A DNA stretch of 64,000 nucleotides. Origin: Coenobita brevimanus (lineage: Eukaryota > Arthropoda > Malacostraca > Decapoda > Coenobitidae). The first letter of the stretch is position 1. The number at the start of each line of letters is the position of its first letter. Under the pieces are notes generated by a model. The model was not told where the DNA came from. It searched no databases and saw nothing but the letters and a program-made list of their open reading frames with translations. The translations under genes and the position numbers were made by a program. The stretch lies in NCBI GenBank assembly GCA_032717465.1, contig CM064671.1, positions 54,590,491-54,654,490 of the forward strand. The letters are read 5' to 3'. Below, in pieces: positions 12,424-23,639 of the stretch.

Positions 12424-13196
12424 TTAATGACCTAGAGCAGCTTGTATAGCACCTTACCTGTATCCCTGACCATCTTGGAGAGAGCTCCAACATACTTGAC
12501 CTCTTGCTCACAACTAATCCTGCTGCTAAAACTGTTAATCTTTCCTCCAGTCAGAACCTTATTACCTTGACCTATCCTATTGCTCCGGAATGGCCTGTGG
12601 ACCCTTCAAAGAAATGTCGACTGTGGGACTTTGGAGCTGTAGACTGGGAGGCCCTCAGTCAGTAATTCTTTGATTTTCCCTGGAATGATTATTGCTTCCA
12701 TGGCCAGGCACCATCTGAGTGTGCATTGCACATTACAGAGGTTATTCTTTCGGACATGGAAGCATACATTCCCTTCTTATATCCTTTGACTAATGCAAGA
12801 AAACCTTGGCTTCATCACGCTTGTCGTATTGCTGTCCGCAACAAGGAGAGGGCCTATAAAAGGTACCAGAGCCAGCCCATCCCTGAATCACATCTTGTTT
12901 ATATTTCTGCCCAGAATCGTGCTGTCTGTTCTTCGCTTAATAAAAAAAAAAAATTCATCCGTACTAAATGCTCTCAACTCTCCAACTCCTATTCTTCTCG
13001 CTCCTTCTGGCACCTTGCCAAAAACCTTTCTAACAACTTTACCTCATCATCCTTCCCTCCTCTTTTCTTTTCTAATGGCTCTGTTGCTATTTCTTCTAGT
13101 TATAAAGCAGATCTCTTCACTTAGACTTTCTCTTTCAGTTCCACCTTAGACGATTCCGGTGCAGTTCCTCCATCACTTCCCCCCTCTTCCTTCCTC

Positions 13197-14853
13197 ATGG
13201 CTAACATTAACATTTTTTCAGCTAATGTATTTTCTCCCATCACTGACCTTAATACTAACAAGGCATATGTGCCTGATGGAATCCCTCCTGTAGTCCTCAA
13301 GAACTGTGCTTCTGTGCTTATACCCTGCCTAGGTAAACTCTTTCACCTTTTTCTGTCAACTTGTACCTTTCCTTCTTGCTGGATGTTTGTTCTCATTCAG
13401 CCTGTCCCAAAGAAGGGTGACCATTCCCAACCCTCTAACTATCGTCCAATTACTTTAACATCCTGTGTCTCAAAAGTTTTTGAGCCAATTCTTAACTGAA
13501 AAATTTTTAAGCATCTTTCCTATATCAAGGTTCCGTCAGGGACGCTCCACTGGGGATCTTCTTACCTACCTTTCAGACTCCTGGTCATCCTCCTTTCGGG
13601 ACTTTGGCGAAAGCTTTCCCATTGCACTTGACATCTCAAAGGCTTTCAATCGAGTATGGCATAAATCTTTCATTTCCAAACTGCCCTCTTACAGTTTCTA
13701 TACTGTACTTCTCTCTGTGCCTTCTTCTATAGCTTCCTTTCTGGTCATTCTATACCCACTGTTATAGACAGCCATCGTTCTTCTCCTATATCTATCAACA
13801 GTGGTGTTCCTCAGGGCTCTGTTCTATCACCAACTCTCTTCCTCTTATTCATCAATGACCATACTAAGCTGTACATTTAACCCTATCCACTCATACACTG
13901 ATGATTTCACCCTTCACCTTTCCATTTGGTTCCTGCAACGTCCATCTCAGGAGTTACTTCAACAAGCAAGGAATGAGGCTATGGCACAACTAATGTCTGA
14001 CCTGGCCCATATCTCTAACTGGGGTAAAAATAATATTGTTTATAATGCATAAAAAACTCAGTTTTCACATCTGTCAACCCGACGCAGGCTTTCACAGGAG
14101 CACCCACTAATGTTTAATAATATCCACCCCAATCCTGCATCATCCTTGAACATGCTTGGAGTTTCATTCACTCAGGACTTATCTTGGAAAGATCATATTG
14201 CATCTCTTGTAAAATCTGCTTCCAAGAGATTAGGTGTGCTAAGCCGACTCTGTACCTTCTTTACCCCTGCACAGTTGTTTGCTTTATACACGGGTTTTAT
14301 TCGCCCATGTTTAGAGTACAACTCCCATGTGTGGGAGGGCTCCCCACATACAGCTCTTCTCAATAGGGTGGAGTCAAAGGCTTTCCGTCTCATCAACTCT
14401 CCTCCTCTTGCTGGCTCCCTTCAACCTCTGTCTCTTCACTGGACTACTGCATCTTTATCCCTTTTCTATCGCTACTTAATGGTCACTGCTCCTCTGAACT
14501 GTCTGCTTGCATACCTGCACTTCTACGACGGGTGCACAGCAACAAACTCTTATCCCTTTTCTGTCCAACTCTCTAATGCAAGAGTTAATAGTTACTCCCA
14601 GTCTTTCATTTATGCAACAGGTCAACTCTGGAACTGTCTCCCTCTGTGTGTATTTCCTACTTCCTATGATCTCCATTCATTCAAACGCAGTGTGTCCAGG
14701 CATCTTGAAATGAAAGGATCTTTAATTTGGCTCTCATTTGTATTGTTTTTGTTTTTTCCTGGATGGAACGGTTTGTGGCCTCCTAGCATTTGGTTCATTC
14801 TCTTTTGCATTAAAAAAAAGAAAAGAAAAAAGGGCAGTCAGGGAAATGGGTAG
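13197..14853 (+). pseudogene. LINE reverse transcriptase and C-terminal region
   Basis: Overlapping frames give VPDGIPPVVLKNCASVLIPC, PVPKKGDHSQPSNYRPI, FRQGRSTGDLLTYLSDSW, DISKAFNRVWHKS, IHSYTDDFTLH and the C-terminal LNRVESKAFRLINSPP. The order is that of a Jockey/CR1-type reverse transcriptase followed by the conserved family C-terminus. At least three frame changes and the YTDD variant show decay. The last frame, 14110-14853, is 247 codons without a stop and runs into the A-tail. Confidence 0.75.
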
Positions 14854-15497
14854 GGTGCTGTACCAGCTTCTCTAGGTCATAAAGGATAGGAGAGATGTAC
14901 GCTAGTTCGCCAGATGGATCAGCGAAAGAGAAAAGAGCCAAAGGTGGTGGTAAACACTGAAATCACCTAGAATGGAGATTTCAGAGAAAAGTGAAATTGA
15001 TACGATGTGTAACATCGAAGAAGTAAGATAGTTGAATTTTTTTTTTCAGTCTATGGAATTAGCGGACAACTTTTCAACACAGACACATTTAGTCAGAAAA
15101 TGACAAGACAACTTAAGCCAGAGAGTAGATTATTCAGAGGATTTAACTTCAGGAACAGGAGAGCAAGATATGTCATTGCGTCCGTATACAGAAGAGCCAC
15201 CTTTGGCTCTGAAGAGAGTTTAGAGAAATGAAAAGGATACACATAAAGATTTGCTATCAGTCGCCTCAGACAGCTGAGTGTCAGAAAGGAAGTGAAGGTG
15301 AGGTTTAGAAGGGAGGTGGTGTCAACAGAAAGAGAAAGTTAGAGGATAGGTCATGAATGTTACAGAAAGGAATATGGAGTGAGTCAGTGATTACAAGCAC
15401 TTCGTTTGGTCTTCACAGGAAGAAGGGCGGATGAATGGTGCTTTTATGCTCCCCCCCCTGGGGGACTCCGAGGGCTATTGATGCAGTGTAATTTTTC
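14838..15497 (-). pseudogene. LINE 5' region and endonuclease remnant (minus copy)
   Basis: Read on the minus strand, the sequence parallels the plus copy from its 5' UTR to the end of the endonuclease. It includes CTCAGCTGTCTGAGGCGACT near 15267-15286, identical in type to the plus copy near 11260. It ends abruptly at the plus-strand LINE insertion and continues beyond it near 10170. No long open frame survives. Confidence 0.65.
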
Positions 15498-15501
15498 TTA
15501 A

Positions 15502-16262
15502 CCCGCGGCGTCCCGTCGACGTTCTTTAACGTCCACACGTTTTGTCACTGCCAATCCCGTCGATGTACATAAACGCGAAAAAATTGCAAGGTCCCTAATT
15601 TGCACAATTTTCAATTTTCGCGAGTCATTTTTGGTACATATACACGTGACACCTTCCTGAACAAGATGCCAGGCAGGGACAATGCCTTACCTAGCATGAC
15701 CTCCTCCCCCCCCCCTGCATGCCATTGTATCAGCAATTCACCTGTTATCAGTGACCTGGCCAGTATAGCCATGTCATGCCACGGTACGAAATTCAGGGCC
15801 AGAGTGATTCCCCAATCAATGACAATGTGGAGGACAAACTTTACATAGCATTAGAGGAAGAAACAGTTAGAAATAATGATCAGGTAATGTGGCAAAAAAA
15901 AGGTCAGGTATTAGTGAGTGAAACAATGCTTATAATCCCTATATTACTGCTTGAAAACCAATACACTCTTGTACTACATATAAATTCGTACCAGTAAATA
16001 AATAAATACCGTTTATGAGTGGTGTGAAATAGTTATCCTCCCATAGAACTCGTTTTCTTTGGTGCCAGCCTGATAGAAAACCCTGTAAGGTAAGGAGGTA
16101 CTCCTACCTGTAATGAGTATTTTAAACCTAAGGTGAGCGATTTCTCTATGAATTTTCGATGTCTCTCACCAAAAGCGAAGGTTTGAGCCAAAAAAAAATT
16201 TTTCCTAAAATGGTCGGGATTGGGGGGAGTCAGTGGTGGAAAAGTGGTCGGGATGGGGCGGG
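15502..16262 (-). mobile_element. piggyBac-type MITE 3
   Basis: TTAA at 15498-15501 and 16263-16266 flanks ends CCCGCGGCGTCCCGTCG and, reversed, CCCGCCCCATCCCGACC. It is 761 bp and clearly related to MITE 2. A weak open segment PINDNVEDKLYIALEEETVR recalls a piggyBac N-terminal acidic region but is very short. It sits in the 5' UTR of the minus-strand LINE at the site homologous to MITE 1. Confidence 0.78.
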
Positions 16263-16380
16263 TTAAATTTTGAGAAAGAAGTGTAGCGTGTAATATGCAT
16301 GTAGTTTGGTGTTGCCAGTTAGATGAACTTGTATTGGAGAGCATGCTGGCCTATTCTCTATGTTACTGAAACAATTAAAA

Positions 16381-16687
16381 TGTGTTATGTAATATTTGCC
16401 GAGAAATGTAGCTATCCTCCCACCCCGCACTTACAAACGTACTCCTTTTTCATGTACCCCAATAATAAGTAGCAGAGTTTAGTATCATACCAACTCATGT
16501 GAAAATAGGTAACTGAGATTAAGTAAAGCTGAACATGCAAGACTACAATGTCGCGATGCTTCGCCTCCTATGGTCGCCTCCCAGAATCTCAGTGTGTAAA
16601 GATAGTCTTCATATAGATCTCTGTACCAAGTAAACTGAAAACAAATATGTAAATCAAAACTCGTTTATTATGGTAAAGTAACTGTTA

Positions 16688-16741
<54 letters not shown>

Positions 16742-16858
16742 TACAGGGAAATCAGTAATATTCCTTCTATGTAGCTACAAGATTACTATTTACTTCCCTT
16801 GCACAGGTATTTCATGATAGATAAAGTTTCCAAATATATTGTTACACTCTTGTCTTAC
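16381..16858. other. Intron with (GA)n tract
   Basis: Intron DNA next to the M1 exon of IR gene A. A (GA)n run spans about 16690-16740. Nothing else is seen. Confidence 0.6.
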
Positions 16859-17095
16859 CAGTTGCAGTACAGCTGGCACCAGCATAAGTGCCATCAGAAT
16901 GAAGGCCCACACCAAGTCGTCCATAGGATAATACAAACTCAGCCAATTGGTAACCAGTTGAGGCTTGGCCATACTGAAACAGTAGCGGGCGTAGGTGTAG
17001 CCAACCGAAAATTCGAAGAACTGGTAGCGGTGGTAGAGCAGAGTGTGATACACGGGCGTGGCGAACACCTTGCGATTGGACGTTAGATCTAGGGC
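16859..17095 (-). CDS. Ionotropic receptor gene A, end of S1 and helix M1
   Basis: The exon has 79 codons in phase 0 at both ends. It begins ALDLTSNRKVFATPVYHT, continues through CFSMAKPQLVTNWLSLYYP and finishes with the hydrophobic helix WAFILMALMLVPAVLQL. The FSMAKP plus SLYYP motif immediately before the first membrane helix M1 is a hallmark of divergent arthropod IRs. The acceptor is CCTACATCCACCAG and the donor GTAAGA. The preceding exon ends WSE and this one continues ALDL, a natural family junction. A (GA)n tract lies about 120 bases past the donor. I see no frameshift. Confidence 0.88.
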
Positions 17096-17580
17096 CTGGT
17101 GGATGTAGGCCAGAGGAAGAAATGATTAAAAGACAAATGTCGTCATAGGATTGAGTGGGGAGTTAATACTTATTGCCTCTAGGGGATTTTACTCAGTGTG
17201 GGAAAGGCTGAGACTTTTAATGCGTGCTGTACAAAACTTCTTTTATTTCACGAATTTCTCAGAAGCTGAATAAAAACAAATGAAGAAAGGTGGCAAGACT
17301 AAATATAAAGGACATTCATAGGACTAGAAATAGACAATATGAGGACGGGTCTCACATGTTACCCTTCCTGTGTACAGCCCGTTATATTCACCTTGGGTAA
17401 ACTGCTGGAACATGAAAGGTTATATATGCTGTTATTAATTCCTACAATACAGCGTTTCCTCGTAAGTTACAATAATCGTCTTGAAATAGCTTGATTAATA
17501 AAGCTGTAGTTTTACTGAGGTGATTAACCTATTTAACCCCTGCCATCCAATGATGAACTCTTTTATCATACTCTTGTTAT
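17096..17580. other. Intron, no feature seen
   Basis: AT-rich intron upstream of the M1 exon. I see no open frame or repeat boundary. Confidence 0.5.
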
Positions 17581-17969
17581 CAAGAGTGAGTCAGTGGAAA
17601 TGAGTTATTTGAGAGGAGCATATGGAGTCACATGGAGGGACAGACTGACAAATGAGGAAGTGAAGGAACGTTGAGGAATGGATGTGGATGTGACAGAAAC
17701 GTTAGGAGAAACACACTGAGGTGGTTTGGCCATGTGGAGAGGATGGAGAGTGTGAAACTGACGAGGAGAGTGTGTGATTGAGGTTGAGGGGGGGAGAGGG
17801 AGGGGAAGGCTGAGGATGAGATGGAGGGATGGAGTGGAGAGGTATATGAAAGAGGGGGGTGTGAGCTGTGAGCAGGGCAGTGAAATGGCGGGGGACAGGG
17901 CGACATGGAGGCGATTTGTTTGTGGCCATCCCTTACGGGATTAACGCCCCTGGCAATAGATAGAGTGAT
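17581..17969 (+). mobile_element. RTE-type LINE 3' fragment
   Basis: This plus-strand copy starts near CAAGAGTGAGTCAGTGG and ends GGCAATAGATAGA, the family tail. It corresponds to the final 390 bp of the element at 35.04-38.22 kb, whose protein reads SYLRGACGVTWRDRLTNEN. A frameshift is visible within the coding remnant. Confidence 0.72.
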
Positions 17970-18108
17970 AGGTTGTTACCAATAGATGATTTTAACCAAC
18001 CAGAGACAGACATGTAGTAGTCAAATTATTATTGTTTCTAAATACTTAAATTCTTCTATAAACTTACAGATTCACCATTAGGAGGAATAATTTCATCATT
18101 TATCTTCT

Positions 18109-18665
18109 TAGTGGTAGGTGGGGGAGCTCACCATCCACTCACTCGATGTAGTGCTGCTCTAGGGGGTCTGCCTTTTCCTCTCTTCCATCCTTCTTTCCTA
18201 TCATCCTCTTCTGTCTTTCCTTCATTCTTTCCTTCCATCCTCTTCTGTCTTTCCTTCATTCTTTCCTCATCCTTCTGCCTATGGGTGACTTTAGACTCCC
18301 TCTTTTGTCTTTTTTTCTTCTTTCTTTCCTCCCCCTTCTGCCTGTGGGTGACTCTACACCGTCACTGAGTGACAAGCCAAATGGTTTCCTGTACACCAGG
18401 ACACCATTTACAACGCTGGGTGGTAACCATATAACCAAATTTTGGCGCCTGGTGGTTTAGTGGGTAATTATTGCGCTCCAATCGGATTGAGCCGGTGAAT
18501 GTCTCTATCCAAGGGGTGGTTGGGGTTTATTGCTCACGTAATGCCACTCAGGGATGAGTGAGGCTGGTCACTCTCATCTTAAATGTCAGGACCAACTGCC
18601 TAGCCCCGGGCTCCTACGCTCATCATGGGGCAACGTAGGATTAGATGATGGATGGATGGATGGAT
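18109..18665 (+). mobile_element. SINE-like repeat with (GGAT)n tail
   Basis: This unit matches 60894-61405 and, inverted, parts of 57310-57570 and 21985-22110. It contains GGTGGTTTAGTGGGTAATTA, which resembles a Pol III box A, then GGATTGAGCCGG, a poor box B. It ends GATGGATGGATGGATGGA. Pyrimidine-rich sequence makes up the first 250 bp. It has no open frame, so it is likely a non-autonomous retroelement. Confidence 0.55.
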
Positions 18666-18697
18666 CAACTTCTTCACTGTCCTTGTCCCTGTCAGTT

Positions 18698-19690
<993 letters not shown>

Positions 19691-19699
19691 TACTGCCAT

Positions 19700-20090
19700 T
19701 TAGCAAAAGTAAATATATCTATCTTCAACCAGGTTCGAGTTATAGCCCTGTGAACATCCATGACCTTGAGTTTCACCTTTCAAGGTCAGTTAAGGTCAAA
19801 GGTCATGGTACTAATTAAAAGACCATATGGGATTTCCTATTTGTTAATAAGAGTAAATATCTGTTTGCAACCAATTTCGGTTTATAACCCTCTGAATATC
19901 TGTGACCTTCAGTTTGACCCTTCAGGGTCACTCAAGGTCAAAGGTTTTGGTGCCAAAAGTAAGCCCATATGGAGATCTGGGATGCTGATAATAGTGAATA
20001 CCTCTCTCTTCATCCACTTTCAAGTTATAGCCCTCTGAAAATCCGTGAACTTGATTTTGACCTTTTTCGTCTACTCGATTACCTACAAAA
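19700..20090. repeat. 143-bp minisatellite with AGGTCA half sites
   Basis: Three units start with TTCGAGTTATAGCCCT, TTCGGTTTATAACCCT and TTCAAGTTATAGCCCT, spaced about 143 bp apart. Unit 1 holds a perfect AGGTCAAAGGTCA at 19793-19805; unit 2 holds a degenerate version at 19935-19947. AAGGTC repeats recur elsewhere in the window. Confidence 0.75.
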
Positions 20091-20202
20091 TTTAATCAGT
20101 TCCTTTTCAGACCAGTGCCCACATATCCTGAAAGTTTCATGTAATTTCATTTAGCCGTTCTTCCGTAATGTTGCTAACAAACAAATAAACAAGCAAAGAA
20201 TC

Positions 20203-20580
20203 TATCTATCTATTGCCAGATGCCATAATCAAAGAAACTTAACCAAAAACAATACCTTGTCGAACTCCGTCCCCTGCGGGGCAATAATAACGCCATACAC
20301 CACATTACAGGTGTCCTCTGTTCATTAAATAAAAATATGCAACAATTGGACTTGAAATTCCATAAGCTGAAATCTGACAGGAAGATAATCTGAGAAAGTG
20401 AGTTCCAAAGAGAAGCAGTTTGGGGAATAAGGAATTCTGATGGGCAGAAATTCTGCAATATGGGAGTGTAACAGTCCAGTCATGAGCGCTACCAGATGCC
20501 CGTGTAGCACGGAGGAAAGTATGGAGATGTGGCACAAGGGATGCAGCTTCGTCTATGCTGATGTGCATACTTTGATGATA
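20203..20580 (-). mobile_element. LINE 3' end fragment, second family
   Basis: The minus-strand frames read ASGSAHDWTVTLPYC and then FLIPQTASLWNSLSQ. This is a common C-terminal signature of RT-encoded proteins (TxxLWNSLP) in Jockey-like LINEs. It ends with TCTGGCAATAGATAGATAGA at 20203-20224, a tail shared with the RTE-type family. A frameshift separates the two motifs. Confidence 0.5.
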
Positions 20581-20697
20581 GTACGAAATTCCACATACGG
20601 AATATATATTTCTTTAATATGTTAAGGTAATGTTCCTAACAAAGCCTTTAGTGTACGTCAATTGCCCCATTAGGAGGTGCAAGGCTGTGGCCAAAGT

Positions 20698-21973
20698 GAT
20701 CTTCTCACCTACCTTTCAGACTCCTGGTCATCCTCCTTTCGGGACTTTGGCGAAAGCTTTGCCATTGCACTTGACATCTCAAAGGCTTTCGATCGAGTCT
20801 GGCATAAATCTTTAATTTCCAAACTGCCCTCCTACGGTTTCTATCCTTCTATCTGTGCCTTCATCGCTAGCTTCCTTTCTGGTCGTTCTATAGCCGCTGT
20901 TGTAGACGGCCATCGTTCTTCTCCTAGATCTATCAACAGTGGTGTTCCTCAGGGCTCTGTCCTATCACCAGGTCTCTTCCTTTTATTCATCAATGATCTT
21001 CTAAGCTGTACATCTAACCCTATCCACTCATACGCTGATGACTCCACCCTTCACCTTTCCATTCGGTTCCCGCAACGCCCATCTCAACAGTTACTTCAAC
21101 AAACAAGGGATGAGGCTATGGCACACCTAATGTCTGACTTGGCTCGTATCTCTGACTGGGGTAAAAATAATATGGTTGTCTTTAATGCATCTAAGACTCA
21201 GTTCTTACACCTATCAACCCGACAAAATCTTCCACAGGTATACCTACTAATGTTTAATAATATTCAGCTTAATCCTGCATCATCCTTGAACATGCTTGGG
21301 GTTTCATTTACTCGGGACTTATCTTGGAAAGATCATATTACATCTCTTGTAAAATCTGCTTCCAAGAGATTGGGTGTGCTAAGCCGACTCCGCTCTTTCT
21401 TTACCCCTGCACAATTGTTGACTCTATACAGGGGTTTTATCGGCCCCTGTGTGGAGTACAACTCTCATGTGTGGGAAGGCTCCCCACATACAGTTCTTCT
21501 CAATAGGGTGGAGTCAAAGGCTTTTCGTCTTATTAACTCTCCTCCTCTTACTGACTCCCTTCAACCTCTGTCTCTTCGCCACACTGTTGCATCTTTATCT
21601 CTTTTCTATCGCTACTTTAATGGTCACTGCTCCTCTGAACTGTCTGCTTGCATTCCTCCACCTCTTCGACGGGCGCGTAGCACCCGTCTGGCAGCAAACT
21701 CTCATCCCTTTTCTGTCCAACTCTCTAATGCAAGAGTTAACCGTTACTCCCAGTCTTTTATTTATGCAACAGGTCAGCTCTGGAACTGTTTCCCTCTGTC
21801 TGTATTTCCTGCTGCCTATGATCTCCAGTCTTTCAAACGCAGTGTCCAGGCATCTCAAAATGATCGGATCTTGAATTTGGCTCTCTATTGTATTTTGTTT
21901 TTCTCTTGGAGGGAACTGTTACTGCGGGCTCATGGCCTTTGGTTCCTTCTTCCTCGCATTAAAAAAAAAAAAA
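20698..21973 (+). mobile_element. 5'-truncated EN-RT LINE with intact RT frame
   Basis: This copy starts inside the reverse transcriptase at GATCTTCTCACCTACC and ends in an A-run at 21961-21973. It is the best preserved member of the 3.27-kb family here. The frame is open across the whole truncated copy. Confidence 0.85.
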
Positions 21974-22074
21974 GTAATTTTGGTTTAATTGACCAGGTAC
22001 TCCTCCCTGAGTGGCATTACATGAGCAACCTCCCAGTGGATCTGAACACTTTATGGAACCACATCTGGTTATAA
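20698..22074 (+). pseudogene. LINE reverse transcriptase C-terminal frame
   Basis: About 458 codons are open without a stop. ALDISKAFDRVWHKSLISK carries motif A with its aspartate. SGVPQGSVLSPGLFLLFIND is motif B. IHSYADDSTLHLS carries the catalytic YADD of motif C. NRVESKAFRLINSPP, and later SFIYATGQLWN, are the family C-terminus. The frame runs past the element into flanking DNA. The endonuclease and the RT fingers are missing, so it cannot be a working element, yet the palm motifs are intact. It probably inserted recently. It sits in an IR gene A intron on the opposite strand. Confidence 0.85.
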
Positions 22075-22110
22075 CGCCTAAATTCACTAACCCACCATGG
22101 ATGGATATGT
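21985..22110 (-). mobile_element. SINE-like repeat fragment
   Basis: On the minus strand it reads TGCTCATGTAATGCCACTCAGGGA and ends near ATCCATCCATGG, matching the unit at 18109-18665. It abuts the A-tail of the LINE. Confidence 0.55.
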
Positions 22111-22229
22111 TGGTAACAATGTTTCTTTTACATAAAACCAGTGTGTAATGATGATGTTGACGACGAGGATGATGAGCATGATAAATGAAATTATAGTGGT
22201 GCTCAGATGGATGATGATACTCCCCTTAC

Positions 22230-22416
22230 CTCAGACCACAGAGTGATGGGAATGACCTCGAAAGTGAAGTTCATTGCTTTGGCAATAGTCTCTAGGAGGA
22301 AGTAGTCCATGCCATAGCGATGAGTGATAACACGTCCATCCTTAGTCACCTCCTGCTTCTCCACCCACAGTGGCTTGTACGTTGTGGCAGCTACGGACAC
22401 CTTGGCTCCGTGAAAG
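22230..22416 (-). CDS. Ionotropic receptor gene A, ligand-binding lobe S1 exon
   Basis: This exon encodes most of lobe S1: FHGAKVSVAATTYKPLW, then YGMDYFLLETIAKAMNFTF, then EVIPITLWSE. The GxDYxLLExIAxxMNFTFE pattern is characteristic of the first half of the IR and glutamate-receptor ligand-binding domain, which faces the outside of the cell. The acceptor CTCCTCCACAG and donor GTAAGG are good. It enters with one base and ends in phase 0. The exon is fully open and its hydrophobic spacing fits the fold. Ligand identity cannot be read from the sequence. It lies about 3.3 kb from the previous exon, with a decayed LINE between them. Confidence 0.88.
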
Positions 22417-23029
22417 CTGTGGAGGAGAACCGCACGTCATGGCACAAGTGGTTACATGAATAATACTATAACTCACCGAAGAAAACTTGCACATAGGCTT
22501 TGGGAACATATGAATTTTTTCAGCGTGATTACTTTTTATTACTCCTTCCCCGTAGGGTTTGGCTCAGGAGAGCCAGTATTGCTAACTTACTTCCTTAATT
22601 TTGAATTACTGAGGAACCGGTTTCAAAAAAGGTCTTTGCGGCACTGCTAAAGCCTCCAGGTCTCTCGGACAGGCGTAGAAGCTTTCGAAGGACCACCTTT
22701 AATGATTCTCAGGGTGCTCTAGCTCATGTTTTGCCCTTTTTGGACTAAAAACCTTTATGGGCCTGCAGTAACACATCTGTTCAAGTTTTAATAATCATTA
22801 TATTTAGCTGCACATCTATGCAGTATTAACGAATTTTACACAAACCAATGCCTTACATAATCCATTAGTTATGTTAGGTTACAATATTATGATCCTAACC
22901 TTCGTAATATTCAGTCCTACCCTTGATCAAGAAAAAAAAATGTGGCTTTCATGGCAAGTTTAGGTAATTTTAGGCCTGGTCTGTGTAATATCAATCAATA
23001 AGGCTCTGAAGCTAAATTCAATAATTACC
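22417..23029. other. Intron, no feature seen
   Basis: Spacer within IR gene A with no recognisable element. Confidence 0.4.
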
Positions 23030-23165
23030 GTACTTTATTTACATTTCCTTGATGGTCAGTAACGTAACTGGAGATGGTTTTACTTTGCACACAACTCCTG
23101 AAATCCATAAGGTTAGTGGGGATTTCTCTGTCACGTAGGATGGTGCCCGAGCGTAGGTCAATCTC
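23030..23165 (-). other. Unassigned open segment with splice-like start
   Basis: On the minus strand an AG acceptor-like site is followed by an open frame beginning EIDLRSGTILRDREIPTNLM and running about 45 codons to a TAA. A second frame is also open for much of it. It lies inside the gene A intron between the 25.8-kb and 22.4-kb exons. Those two exons already join perfectly, so it is not needed by gene A. It may be a transposon remnant. I do not recognise the protein. Confidence 0.2.
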
Positions 23166-23639
23166 CTACCAATTAAATACTCTCTACAGTAGCTTAGTCA
23201 AAGGCCTCCTGCGCTTGAAAATATGTATAATGGTACTGGTAGTTACTGGTCTTGCTGTTACGTGGAGGCAATTTAAAACAGTTTAACAAAATCTGTAGGA
23301 AAGAAAGAGATAATAGCAGCTGCTGCATAACTAGTTTGTCAAGTTCAGTGTCGCCCCTAAACTGAATACAGTATCTGGAAGTAGACAAAAAATATATAGG
23401 AATGTATATACTCGTTGTTTTTGTTGTTGTCGTTGCTTAATTAACCTCAGCCTGTCTGGCCGAGCAGACCTGTCGACCATAGGCAAGCAACTGCCCCTGT
23501 GCGGTCGATCCATTGGTTTCCTACATTATTGATGGTGTGTCTGCATGTTAGCATTTCATTATGAGTGTTGCAGCACATTTAAACTGTGATTCCACCCAAC
23601 CCAAGTCTAAGTTGGACACTGAGGAGGGAAAGTGATGTG

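Larger units (their letters stand above)
10179..14831 (+). mobile_element. Full-length plus-strand EN-RT LINE inserted in a sister copy
   Basis: The copy starts GACTGTAGCACCAATCGAG, the same 5' end as the copy at 29547. It ends in an A-rich tail after TTTTGCATT. Removing two MITEs leaves about 3.26 kb, equal to the other full-length copy. It encodes an endonuclease, ISILGDFNVHDHHW at 11550-11590, then reverse transcriptase with ALDISKAFNRVWHKS near 13630 and IHSYTDDFTLH near 13890. The C-terminal SHVWEGSPHTALLNRVESKA follows near 14327. The catalytic YADD is YTDD here, and frameshifts are frequent, so it is dead. No separate ORF1 is visible before the endonuclease. Confidence 0.82.
7055..16380 (-). 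mobile_element. Interrupted minus-strand EN-RT LINE (host of nested stack)
   Basis: Pieces of one Jockey/CR1-like LINE read on the minus strand in the correct order. They are the 5' UTR at 16380-16267, endonuclease at about 15497-14833, reverse transcriptase start at about 10170-9396 and reverse transcriptase to the 3' end at about 8649-7055. The gaps are filled by a MITE (15502-16262), a full-length opposite-strand copy of the same family (10179-14831) and a solo LTR (8654-9391). Protein pieces include TNKAFGPEGVSPVVLKN and LLNKVESKALHLINSS. Many frameshifts are present. The LINE alone would be about 3.1 kb. The stack lies in the gene A intron between the M1 and M3 exons. Confidence 0.78.
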
